From NCBI GenBank assembly GCA_963573385.1, contig CAUYLG010052186.1, positions 19,338-83,337 on the forward strand: a stretch of 64,000 nt of DNA, read 5' to 3'. Below are positions 26,873-39,432 of this stretch, piece after piece. The DNA comes from Cacajao melanocephalus. Taxonomy: Eukaryota; Chordata; Mammalia; Primates; Pitheciidae. The translations under genes and the position numbers were made by a program. Positions within the stretch are counted from its first letter, which is position 1; every line of letters begins with the position of its first letter. The notes below the pieces were generated by a model that was not told the DNA's origin, ran no database searches, and saw only the letters and a program-made list of their open reading frames with translations.

Positions 26873-27138
26873 GATGAGCTGTCAGAAAATGCTTAGGGGT
26901 GGCCTTTGTATAGTGCCACAAATCAACAGTAGCCCTAAACACGGAGTCCCCTTCTATCCTTTCATCAATGGTGAGTTAAAGTAGGGAGACAGCAGGTCAT
27001 GGGAGAAGTAACAAAAGAAGAGGAGGAAGGATTCATTCTGATATTCAAAATCTGCCATTGCCCTTTCAGTTTTTTCAAATAGCACAATTTCAGTCAGAGA
27101 AAGATCCCTTCATTTCACCCACTCCCTCCCAGGAAGGG
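26873..27138 (+). repeat. Left arm of a 265-bp inverted repeat
   Basis: This arm, reverse-complemented, matches 28168-28432. An ungapped hand alignment gives 223 identities in 265 positions (84%). It begins GATGAGCTGTCAGAAAATGC and ends CCTCCCAGGAAGG. I do not recognise a transposon family in it. The spacer is 1,029 bp of unique-looking sequence (27139-28167). Confidence 0.9.
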
Positions 27139-28167
27139 GATTTTATATGAGGAATGAGACACACTCTACTGCATAAGACCCTTTGGAAAGAAAATAGGCG
27201 AGTTCTGAGACACCCAGCTCAGAGGATTCAGTCCTGCCAAAATACATGAATGTACATTCTCCCTGTGGAAAAGAAAAGGTGACCAGGTGTTCTGGGGACA
27301 CTTGTGCTGAAATAACTAAACAGTTGTTCTGCTGCTGGACTGCTGGCTGTGGTATGGCCTCAGGAGAAGAAAAGTGACCAGTGTTAGCTCAGGGTACAGG
27401 CTCCTTTTTACCCGAGAGCCAAATGAGTATGTTGGCTTTTCTTCAAAGAGTGCAGCAAAGTGTTTCCAAAGCTGCGTTTGAACCTCCTCACCCGCAACAA
27501 CATTTTGGAATGGTGGGTAGTGATCTCACCTAACAGCTGTAAAGCCCTTAGTTAGGAATGGGGTATAAACAATAGGAACAACTCAATCTTTCCATTCCCC
27601 ATTCAATTTGCCTTTTCTGCCCAATGGTGAGATTTGAATACTGAATTCAATCCTGTTGCAATCCGGAACGTCCTAGACTCAGACGTATGTTAAAGGGGCA
27701 AGGTTACCATAAAAATCACATCAAAATATGTGTCCCTATATTGCTGATAACCTTGAATTCGTTCGGCTAGTGGTTTTAGCTTAAACCATGCATGCTATAC
27801 TATGTCTTTTGATTGCCATCTTCTCTGTAACAATGCTATTCTGCTGCCTTTGGATTCCAAACCTCAAAAGAAAATTTTAAATTCTGAAAAGAAGTAATTT
27901 TACATAATTGGGGGGGAGTAAAATCACAGAAATGTAATGAGTCCTAAAATATCCTCTCAAGTTTTAAAGAGAAATTGGACTTTGATTAGGAATTGGATTG
28001 CTTTGATTCTTTACATCCATCGTAGTTTGTGGATGCAAATTATATTTGTACCCACATCATTAGGTACGAATGTGTGTACCTACATTTTACTTCTAGTTGA
28101 AGATGGAGGATGTTTTTTCACTTGAGGAGTTGACCTCCTTTTCAGGTAAAGACAGCAACTTCAAACG

Positions 28168-28432
28168 CCTTCCTGGGAGGGAGTGGGAGAAATGAAGGGA
28201 TCATTCCCTTTCTGAAATTGTGATATTTGAAAATACTGAAAGGGCAGCAGCAGATTTTGAACATCAAAAGTAATCCTTCTCACTTCTCTTTTGTTACTTC
28301 TCCCATGACCTGCCTGCTCCCTGTTTTTATTCCCTACTGATGAAAGGACAGAAGAGGACTCCATGTTTTAGGCTGTTGCTGGTTCGTGGCACTGTAGAAA
28401 GGCCACCCTTAAGCATTTTCTGACAGCTCATC
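28168..28432 (-). repeat. Right arm of the 265-bp inverted repeat
   Basis: Inverted partner of 26873-27138. Homology stops abruptly at both the inner and outer edges. No target-site duplication is visible outside the pair. Both arms are in NDP intron 1, so the pre-mRNA can form a long imperfect duplex. Confidence 0.9.
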
Positions 28433-31400
28433 AACTTTCTTGAATGTCTTAACCTGTTGCCCTTTCATTTTTAAAGGATAATGCAATTGGTTGGATCACG
28501 GCTTAAAAGAAAAAGTTGGGACTGAGCCAGGTCTTGGAAGGGAGCAAATTGTCTGAAAAATTCTTAGCTTTTGTGGAAAAAAAAAAATGAAAAGACAAAA
28601 ACGTTATCTATTGCAAATCTTACACCCAGTTAAAGCTACTAGTCAATGTCTATGTCCAGATTGTGCCATGAGGGTGAAATGGACCCCAGTTGGATGAATT
28701 CCTGATTATGAGCACTGGGGATATGTCACCAACTGAAGTTACCCATTCTTTGAATTTTCTGAGTCAGCATTCTTCCTAACAAGAAAGTAATTGTTTCAGA
28801 TTGCAAACCCCATCCAGGGTTTTATGTTCTGACTGTTGAAAATGGGTCTGGGGGTATGACTCTAGTGACATATCCTTGACCATCAGGCTCTGAGAACCTC
28901 CGATGAAGGGGACGGTAAACATGAATGGTGACAAGCAAATGACTGCCGGAGACACAAGAAAAAAGCTTTGCAGATGCGAGGGAAGCTGGCATCAGAAATA
29001 ATGCCATCGGCACAATCTTCCTCAAAAACTCAACTGTGTGGGTGTGTGAATTTGCAGCATGCAACCCGCACAGCCAAGTGAGTACTGATTCCAGTTTCCG
29101 CCTCCCCTGCCCTGCTGCACACACATAAGGGTTTCGGAAGGATTTCCCACCCTTTGTTTTCTTCTGAAATCTAACACAGAAGTTCATGATTGCTGACCTG
29201 ATGGGCGAGGAGTGGGTACTACCAGCTGGAACATTGCCACTGGCAGGGGCAGACAAGAAAACAGGAATGCTCTTAATGTCCTCCCAAAGAAAACCTTTGA
29301 TGGACAAAAGAGTGGTTGTATTTTTACCCTCTCCCTTCATGCTGCCAGGCGTCTTTAAATAGATCCTCTAGCCTAGGGACTTGTATGGAATAATTCATAT
29401 TAAAACCCAAGAAGTGGTAGCGGAAGGGAGTTGGTTCTTTCTTCTCTTTCTTTCCCTTTCTTTCTTCCTTTTTTTCTTCTTGTTAGGCTAACAGAGAAAG
29501 ACTCATTTTAATTCAGCTGCGTTAAATTGTTCCTTCTGGGTCCTTTAATGAACTTTAGCTAATTTGGAAAAGACGAGCAAAGCCCCCAGAAAAAGAAAAG
29601 GGATAGGAAACCACCTTGTAGCTTGCTCTTTAATACCTTTTGGTCCCAGGGACATTAGCAGCATCTTTTTAGGATGTCGCAGGGAGGTTTACATTGAGGC
29701 TCTTAAATGGGAATCTCTAATTGGGAGGTCCACTTCCTTCCATTTGCAACTCATCAAGGAAACGGTTGTTCTGCTGTTAAGAGACAGACAGAAAAGAAAG
29801 AAAAAGCCCTCCCCGTCTCCAAAGCTCCATGCATTTTTTAGCTCGGATCAACCCAGCATATATTTCTCCCCTCTTTCTTTCACCAAACGGGTTTCATAAA
29901 GACATTCGGGTCTGTGCTAGCCAAATTAGAAGTCCTGTCTCTCTTTCTTTCTGTTTTGGGAGGGAGGGATGTGGGAAGGACAGACGGGGAAAGGAGGCAG
30001 GGCAGGGCACTTGTCTCTTCCCCCGAAACAGAGAATAACCACATTTCTCTTAATGTAGGCCGAAGTGCATCTAGGCATTCCCATAGCGCTCCCACCCCCA
30101 GGCCTTTGCCGGAGATGTTCGGGTCACTGTGATGGTATGCTTGTCCCTGCCAACCCGGTCACTCCAGTCCTGCTCTCGGCAGCCCAAAGGGCGGCTGAGC
30201 CATGTGGCTGCTCCTCTCTGTGAGTGGATTCAGGCTCGGGACTACAAAAAGCCCCCCAGTCCTATCAGCCCAGCAGAGCTGGTGCCAAGAATGACATCCT
30301 GGGAATACTATGGAGATGGGGAGACCTCATGGGCTGCTCTCCCCGGATGGAACAGGACCCAAGCTGTCTGGAAAACAGACAGAGCAAAGAGCCAGCTGAC
30401 AATGGAAGGAGCTCAGGCGAAGGGAAAAGGGGGCGGGCTGGGAGCGGTGGTGAGCAAAAGAAAAGAAAAGCCACATGCCACCCAGGAAGATTCCAGGACA
30501 GGCGGGAGGAGGTGGCGGAGGAAGGACTTGCAGGAAACAAGTACCCAGACATGGCACTGCCAGTCTAGCTGGATTCTTTTCTGAATTAGATTATGCGAAA
30601 GAAAGAGGGGAAATATATAGCCAGCCAGCTGTTCAAAGGCTTACAACCTTGCTTTTATTGTCCGGGTAAGTTGGTGAGGTGGGGCATCAGAGGAATTCCA
30701 AACATACCATCCCGGAGAAATTTTAATATGTTCCACAGTGTCATACACGAAGAGGAAATGACAGCTGATCACAGCCAGGGCAGGCCACAGCAACCCAAGC
30801 CCTGGAGCTCACCCACCCTCTCACGGCCCTGCTTCCCCGCTCTGCCTTAGCATTTCTCAGTCTGTCCACCTGCCTCCCCATCCCCTGTGTTCCCACTGGC
30901 CGCCGGCCTAGTGAAGAAGGCCTGGGCAAAGCAGCAGTCACTGACTGTCATGGGAAGAGGTGAGGATGGGCTCAAAGGCCGCTAGCCAAGAAGCTGAAGG
31001 CTGGCTAGGGTGAGTCAGGCACCCCAGGGAGTCACAGGCATTTGAATCAACCATGGGGTATTATCTGCTAAGGACCAAGTCAAGGACCCTGGTGATGCTG
31101 TTTTCAGGGTTTTTTTTCCCAGTAACCTAACTGCTTGATAAAACACCATACCGGGTTATTTGAAAGCAACACTGTGTGCCTATGATGGAGACCTGGGTTT
31201 GGGGAACAGTTTCCAGCAGCTTCTTCCCAGGGGCCTCTTGAATTTAGGCCAGGCCCAGAGGTCACTGGTTTTGATAGTGGGAGTGAGACAAGTAAGTGGT
31301 GAGAGATAGTGACTGCATCTTCCTCCATGCATGTTTCTAAGTCAGTGATTCATCAAGTGGCCCTGATGTGGCTACTGAGTAGGTGACTCACACCCATCCC

Positions 31401-31547
31401 AATACAGACAGCATGTGGTCTTTTCCAAAGGGTGCTCGGGAGAGCAGAGAAAGGATAAACTACTCTCTTTTTCCAGGATTCTTCTATCCAGGCTGGAAAG
31501 ATCTAGGCTGTGTTAGCTGTGCAAATGACGCGTACCCAGGATCTGGT

Positions 31548-31573
31548 AAAAAAAAAAAAAAAAAAAAAAAAAA
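31548..31573 (+). repeat. A26 homopolymer
   Basis: A pure run of 26 A in unique sequence, not attached to a recognisable Alu or L1. Confidence 0.95.
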
Positions 31574-31769
31574 GGCCAAAGGGGAATCCCTTAATCATAA
31601 ACGGAAAGAAAACCCACTGATGAGTGAGAATCATTTCAAATAAATCTGGAAACCGGTAGCTATTTTAAATAATTCTTTATAACAAGAAAGTCATTGCCCA
31701 CTTTAATGCCTATTTCAGTTCCAAAATCTAACTAGAGATAGCATATAGACTGAGAATTAGAGTAGGAGA

Positions 31770-31848
31770 CAATGTCTCATTCACCTTTGCATCCATCAGG
31801 ACTAGCATAGCGCTGGGCATAGAGAAAATGCTTAATAAATATTAATTT
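31770..31848 (+). repeat. L2 3' tail
   Basis: AATGTCTCATTCACCTTTGC and GCATAGAGAAAATGCTTAAT match the L2 end. Confidence 0.65.
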
Positions 31849-33778
31849 AAAAATTGATGGAGTAAATAATTAAACAGAGAATAAATAGTACTTGAATTTT
31901 GAGTTCTTAAAATAAAGATTGCTGGCCACCATTGGTGGCTATAATTCCAGGAAACTCACCACACTTTTCAAGGGCCCAGGAAAATAAATGAGTTGGAAAT
32001 TGTTAAATGTATTGAAAAATGATTTATTTTTCCCTTGGCGGTGTCATTGGAACTCGAATTAAGATTGAAAACTCCACAGGCACATTTCCATCTGTGGGTG
32101 TCAGCTGCTTGCTACACAGTCGTAAGAAGGCCTCAGCCAGTTCTCCCGTTACCTGAACGAAATGTATTTTAAAATAAATGATGCAAAGCATTGCATTTTG
32201 TGTTCAAATACTCTCATGTAATGGTCTGAATAATAGTTTAAGAAAATTGTTTTGATTCAGCTAAATGCTTTGCTAACAGCAGTAGTTTTTGCTTTTTACA
32301 AAAATTACAATAAAATTTTGTAGCAATGGAATCCATAGTGTCCTTTATGGCTTTCTTGAATAATGAATACCCCAAAATTGCAAATTCACCCATCCCAATA
32401 TCTGATTTTCATTCAACGATGCTTATTAGGCTAGTTATCAGAGAAAATCAGAAAAGTTTTGCGTAAACTATGTCTCGATTTGCAGTGAAAACTGGCAAAC
32501 GGGACCTTAAAGTTTACTTGAATTAGCAAGACTGATGAGAAGAAAATAAGCAGATATTTGCATTTGGTTTAAACACTCAGTTGAGAAGCATTGTACAGTC
32601 CCCACTGTATTTGCTTGACTCCCACAGCAACCCCGCATTTCAGGCATCTCTATGCTTTCAAACGCACCTGGTATTTAATGCTATGTGTTGGGGTAATTTG
32701 CCAATGCCAGCTCCTTGTAATTAAAATACACTAATATTAGAAATGAAAAGAGACATGTTTCACAGCAGACATATCTGTTATTAATGAGTTACAAAGAACT
32801 GTACAAGGGACTCCCATCTTGCCAGATAGCTTCCTTTCCCACACCTGAATCTCAGTAAAGATGGGAATCTGCTTCTCATAGAGGCTTATCTGGGCTAGTC
32901 TGTTACAATGAGCCTCCGTTACTGGGCGTTCTGAGTCATTAACATTCTGTACACAATCAAACTTCCCGTCCCCCAAGAAAGAGTTATGCCCAGGCCTCCT
33001 ACAGTTCAATTGTTCATTTAAAGAGAGAACTTGTATTCCGAAGTTTGAAAGAACCCTCGGAATATTCCTCAGGTATCTGTAGCAGTCATTCCTACAGGTC
33101 CTGGTCCCTGTGCTGGTGGGAGCATCCTTTCCCAGTCACTCCTTGAACATCATGCTGCAGGGACGAGCTGATGACTAAAAATAACCCCCTGCAATAAGTC
33201 CAAGGCAAACAGCATGCATTTCCTCAGACTTTTTGCCCAATCAAGATCATACAGTAAATCCATCATCATCTCCTCCCGGTGCTCCCGAATGCATCTATGG
33301 AAGCAAAGACCTGCACTTTGAAAGAAGAGTTCAAGGGAGCAGGATTCCTGCAAAGCGTGACACAGAAAGCTAGAAATAAATGTTGCCTATTGTTTGAAGT
33401 CATTCTGAGCACTCCGGCAGAGCCCTGGCAGGAGATCAGCAGCATACATAAGTAGTAATAAAAGTAAACAGTGCACTTTTAAACTCGCAGTGTTGCCTGC
33501 GTTAATGGTGCCCCCATTGTAAGTGGGATGAGGGTGCTGGGAAAGACACTGGGCTCCATGAATCCATGTTGGCGAGTTGCTGCTTCTCAGCCCCCCTTCA
33601 CCGGGTCAACTATAAGAACCATCGCAAAGTTACATCTAACTACGCAGAGAGTTTGAAAAGGAAATCTCTTTAAGTCAAACCAAAAGATATTTTCGAGCTT
33701 TTCTAGGAGGCTCCCTGCTCTGTCACAGACTTCAAAGACCCGTTCGTTTAAGAAACACAATGCTAGCATGCTACAGAT

Positions 33779-33804
33779 TAATGCAAATTAAAGTAATGCA
33801 AATT
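33779..33804. promoter_or_regulatory. Tandem octamer motifs (two ATGCAAAT)
   Basis: The 11-mer TAATGCAAATT occurs twice with a 15-bp period, giving two perfect POU-factor octamers (33781-33788 and 33796-33803) about 110 bp inside intron 1 from the exon 1 donor. Position and duplication suggest a POU-factor site for NDP; binding is inference. Confidence 0.4.
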
Positions 33805-34007
33805 TCAGTGGTATTTAAAGGTTGTCTCTTTGTCTGAGAGGAGGATGAAATGCTCCGTTTGGAAAGAAGCGATTTCCTAGGCAAGCCGGCAGCGCTTGTT
33901 TTCCTGCTTACCTTAGGGGAACGCAGGGCTCCTTTCTTCTCAGACTTTTCTGAGAGCTAGAAAGAGGTCCTGTTACTTCCAAATGCTTTTGTTCTTCTGT
34001 CCCTCTG

Positions 34008-34013
34008 TCACAT
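34008..34013 (-). promoter_or_regulatory. Minimal start-stop upstream ORF (ATG TGA)
   Basis: Within exon 1 an ATG is followed directly by TGA. Such start-stop elements can stall scanning ribosomes in other genes. Here the context is GCCATGT (G at -3). Presence in the message depends on which start site is used. Confidence 0.5.
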
Positions 34014-34020
34014 GGCTTGC

Positions 34021-34028
34021 CTTTTATA
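34021..34028 (-). promoter_or_regulatory. TATA box inside NDP exon 1
   Basis: The minus strand reads TATAAAAG, a full TATA consensus. Initiation 25-30 nt downstream would start at about 33,993-33,998 and give a leader without the CT tract. A weaker GATATATG lies at 34143-34150, correctly spaced for a start near 34,118-34,121. Which is used cannot be told from sequence. Confidence 0.5.
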
Positions 34029-34070
34029 TTTGCAACACACAAAAGTTAGGACTGTTGTTTAAGCGACACA

Positions 34071-34114
34071 GGGAGAGAGAGAGAGGGAGAGAGAGAGGGA
34101 GAGAGAGAGAGAGA
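34071..34114 (-). repeat. CT dinucleotide tract in NDP exon 1
   Basis: 44 bp of (GA)n on the plus strand, (CT)n in the transcript, with three GGGAGA interruptions that break it into blocks. In human NDP this tract is polymorphic and has been linked to expression level and to retinopathy of prematurity variants (established knowledge, from memory). Confidence 0.9.
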
Positions 34115-34121
34115 ATGTCAA

Positions 34122-34320
34122 ATGGAAAAGTGCCATTGCAGTCATATATCAATCAGGCGTGCGGCCGCAGCAGCGCACTAGCAAATGGGAATGCCACGGA
34201 AATGTGAGGCGCTCGTTATCGGGGACTCAGCCGCTGCCCACCGCTCGGCTCCCTTCCACGGAGCATCTTACGATGGAACAGCGTAGCAGAACAAGGGCGA
34301 GGAAGTTTCTTTCTTCCTTT
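34122..34320 (-). promoter_or_regulatory. NDP: NDP proximal promoter, CpG-enriched
   Basis: About 200 bp directly upstream of exon 1. From 34158 to 34299 there are about 15 CpGs in 142 bp, against near-absence in flanking DNA, including a GCGGCCGC at 34161-34168. This is a small CpG cluster rather than a full island. A TATA-like GATATATG is at its downstream edge. A pyrimidine-rich stretch (34309-34330 on the plus strand) closes the upstream side. Confidence 0.65.
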
Positions 34321-36200
34321 CTTTTTTTTAATGGTATTATGGAAATAATAAAAGGCCAAATGAATATTCTGAATCTGAATTTGATTCTTTTGCAACCATG
34401 TGGCTGCCGTAAAGATGTGCCTTCCGCAATAGAGACGCATAGTTTTAGAAATACAAAGGCAGTGTGGCATTCTGTTGAACGATTCGGCAGCTGACGGTGA
34501 TGAAGTTGAAATTTAACTTAGAGAGGGGAGAGATGGGAACCAGAAATTTTTCTCTGGAGATGCTGTAGAAGCAAGTGCAAAACGCTGCCCTATTTTATCA
34601 CGATGTGTGTGGGTGGTGAGAGTTCTTTTTTCCGGGTTGCTCATCCATTAAATGATTTTTAGCAGCATATACATGATTAAATTCACAATGGCACTTTAAT
34701 AAGCGCCTTCATCTGCATCATTTAGAATAAAACTTTAGGTCTGATTTAGAAACAATGAGAACGTTCCATGACTCCTTGAGCTATATGAAGGAGAGACTAA
34801 TGGATAAGGCTAACCCATTACACAACAACTAGTAGAAAAGTGGCAAAGGTAACTGTGTAGGTTTAGTACCTGCAGCTGAATCATGCTGTGTTATGAGCTG
34901 TGGGATTACAAAGGGAAATATTTCATAATTCTTGCCCTTTAAAAGCTTAAAATTAAGACAGAAAACCGTCAGCAATTGTGGAGGAAAACACAACATTTAA
35001 TAATTTCTTTTATGTCAGGTAAACTCGGACCCAGAATAATTTATTTTATTAATACTACTGATGAAGAATTAAACAGAAATTTAAAAATATATATATTTGG
35101 TGGAAAAAATTAATACATTATAAAACAAAAAGAAATGTATCTTGGGAACTTCATATAATTGCTGATGCTGAAACTGTCTTGTTAACTGTATCAAACCATT
35201 TGTTATTCATTAATAAATTTACATTCACCTTATTACTTTTCCATGGGAGCTTTACTTGAGTCACTGATATTTACAAGAGATGTCTTAAAACATTTAGTTT
35301 TACTGCCAGAAATCCGTTTTCTTATGCTTCGCCTGAAAAAAAAAATACCCTGTCTACCTCGGACCAGCCAGTCACAAACAGAATCCACCTGCGAAGATCA
35401 TGGACAAATGACAAATTCAAAGCCTTGAAAGAAAACCTGGCACTTGGCTGATGATGATATTGGCTAGATGTCTTAAAAGCAGAAGATCAAAAAGCAAATG
35501 GAAATTGGGCCTTAAAACTGGAAATAATCTGAAAGGGGAAATGACTTGTAACTGAGTAAGAGCCATGGAAACAGTCAGGAATACATTTTCTGGCTTAATT
35601 TTGTGGGTCAGATTGGGAGGGTGAATAAGCTCTTTGGCCACTAACATTTTCAAATATCAGAGCTTGACATCCATCCACCTTTTCATATCTCCCAAGAAAT
35701 AATCTGTGGCTTTCTCAACGTATGCTCGCCATTCCACCTTGCCGTCTTTTGCCTTCAGGTTGTCACGGTCACATGAATTCCGCCCAGTTCCTGGGCAGAA
35801 TTTTCCAGCTTTCTACAATCTGCCCTTCTGAAAGAGCACCACAGAAAGTGTAAAGATTGCAAACACATTGACTGCTTGGCCACAGAAGACAAGATCTCTC
35901 CCAGATGGAGCCGCACTGCCTCTTCCAGCCGTTATTTTGTCAGGGGTGGCGGAGAATGCCATCTGCTGCCCCATTCAAGAGGAAGGCTTTGCCTCCTTCT
36001 ATCGGGCTCCAGAGAACCCATTTCTAAGCTTGTCAATAGAATTGGCAACAGCAACTCTTTTCATTGCATCACCCTGAAGGAGATGTCTATCAGCTGCATG
36101 AGAAATCCTGCAAGGGATCACTTCTCAGCCTTTTATTCTGGTCCAGTTTCAGGTCAGGTTTCTCTTTATTGGTATCACTAGTGGATATTTACAGGAGTCA
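34321..36200. other. Intergenic, 5' of the NDP promoter
   Basis: Unique sequence for the most part, repeat-poor up to about 35.6 kb. No gene. Distal NDP control elements could lie here, but I see no specific motif to name. Confidence 0.5.
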
Positions 36201-36706
36201 TCTAGCATTCAAGCACCCCTGGGTGGATGGGTACTCCCAAAGCAGGTGGGAGGCAGGACCTGACTTCTTGTTGCAGAACCTGAAGAAGCAGATGGTTCCC
36301 CTCCCCTCCTCAGGACAGCTGGAGGAGCCAGGTGTAGCCAAGCCTGGTTCACCAGATGAGCCATTTGGGAGGAATGACCAAGGCATGCAGATTTTGTGGT
36401 TCCACAGGAATCGAGATCCCAGAGGTTACAGCAACTGGTGTCGAGAGCTACAGAGTCCAGCAATGCAACAGTGAGTAATCTGGGGACACAGAGTCCGTGA
36501 CAGCATCCTTAGTAGTTCAGTCTCTTTGGTTGCATCTGTGTTTGCCACCATTTTATGAGCCTGGGGCTCCAGCTTTCCTGGTGATTCTGTGAACTGCACC
36601 CCATCCCCACCCCCAGCAAGATGCTGCCAATAAATTCCTTTCTCTTTTAATTAGCTAGAGACAGTTTTTGAGGTTGGTGACCAGGAGTCCTAACCTGAAC
36701 TCTACA
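36201..36706 (+). repeat. Possible LTR (3' end), family unknown
   Basis: CCAATAAATTCCTTTCTCTT followed by a U5-like stretch ending GAACTCTACA resembles an LTR 3' end. The 5' limit is a guess. The 136-aa frame at 36064-36474 has no recognisable product. Confidence 0.3.
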
Positions 36707-37014
36707 TTTTCCGAATTTAGGCAAATTAACATCATTAACACACAGATGGAAACACAATCTCCGCTTCCTCCTAGTTACTTTCCCAAACAAATAAGTGGCT
36801 TCAGATTCACTGTCGGTCTGCTCTGGTCTCTGCTATATTTTAAAAGTATAAAATTCCTTTGTGGGTATATAACAACATCCTTGGTGTATGTGCATTTGTG
36901 TAATTCCAATATACCAGCATAATCTACTAGGTACACTTTATAATTATCTGTGAGAGTGCTAATTTGTGTTGTCCCATGAACATGATAGTATTCATTCATT
37001 CAAAAATACCTTAA

Positions 37015-37283
37015 TAGTAATAGCAACTACTTAATGGGTGTTTACTCTCTGTCAGCCTCTGTGCCAACTATCCTATATGTATGATCTCTTTCAAAGAGAG
37101 ATACAACAACTCTATAAAGTAGATACTATTATTGTCTCTATTTTACAAATGGAAAAACTGAGGCTCTGAGAAATCAGGTGGCTTTCCTGTAGCTGACACA
37201 GCAAGCAAATGGTAAGTATGAACTCTGGCTTTCCTGTCTCCAAAGACCATGGCTTAACTATTATGCTATGCTGCCCCTCTGCA
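37015..37283 (+). repeat. MIR element
   Basis: TAGCAACTACTTAATGGGTG, TTTTACAAATGGAAAAACTG and a TATGCTATGCTGCC end; nearly full-length MIR. Confidence 0.88.
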
Positions 37284-37329
37284 ACAGAAACTCTCTGAAC
37301 AGCACCTACATAGCAACACTCTGCTATTT

Positions 37330-39290
<1,961 letters not shown>

Positions 39291-39294
39291 CTCC

Positions 39295-39432
39295 ATGGCT
39301 TTGGACCTGTACTTCCCAACTTCAGAATTGAATGGAGAGTTTAAAAATGCTGAGGCTTAGGCCTCACCCAGACTAAGTAAAATAAAATATCTAAAAGTGG
39401 GGGCTAGGCATTTGGTATTTTTAAAAGCTCCC
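39295..39432 (+). mobile_element. MER5-type fragment
   Basis: GGCTTAGGCCTCACCCAGAC, then GGCATTTGGTATTTTTAAAAG, as in MER5. It is cut short by the L1 that follows. Confidence 0.6.

Larger units (their letters stand above)
28433..33778. other. Repeat-poor part of NDP intron 1
   Basis: Over 5 kb with only an A26 run and an L2 scrap. The part 29,930-30,900 is GC-richer, has open frames in several phases (a sign of low stop density) and contains GGGGGCGGG at about 30429-30437, an Sp1-type box. No splice-bounded exon was recognised. Confidence 0.5.
19466..33911 (-). other. NDP: NDP intron 1
   Basis: A 14,446-bp intron with donor CTAAG|GTAAGC at 33912/33911 and acceptor ATTCCAG|CTGTG at 19466/19465. 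It holds only one Alu (25807-26100), an L1M 3' end, a few MIR/L2 scraps and a (CTTT)n, so it is poorer in repeats than intron 2. It also holds the 265-bp inverted repeat at 26873-28432. From about 28,433 to the donor almost everything is unique sequence, some of it GC-rich, and is the best place in the window to look for NDP cis-regulatory elements. Confidence 0.92.
33912..34121 (-). other. NDP: NDP exon 1 (non-coding leader)
   Basis: The first, untranslated exon. Its 3' edge is fixed by the donor GTAAGC at 33911. Its 5' edge is an estimate: 210 nt gives the ~417-nt leader I remember for human NDP, and it must include the CT tract (34071-34114) known from exon 1 of the human gene. The exon also contains a TATAAAAG at 34021-34028 and a start-stop ATGTGA at 34008-34013. 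The start site could therefore lie lower, near 33,995, in some transcripts. Confidence 0.8.

Noticed and set aside
28822..29340. 172-aa minus-strand open frame in NDP intron 1
   Set aside because: Same strand as NDP but no recognisable domain, no clear acceptor or donor pair around it, and stop-poor frames occur by chance at this length.
30129..30584. 151-aa plus-strand frame with overlapping frames in other phases
   Set aside because: Several phases are open at once because of GC content; none resembles a protein.
34071..34114. Possible CRISPR-like or satellite array
   Set aside because: Simple dinucleotide tract with short interruptions; no spacers. No CRISPR array exists in the window.
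36118..36137. Resemblance to the first 20 nt of U2 snRNA
   Set aside because: Only ATCACTTCTCAGCCTTTT is similar; the sequence diverges at once afterwards, so it is not a U2 pseudogene.
36064..36474. 136-aa plus-strand frame
   Set aside because: Lies in a probable old LTR-like segment; no known product.
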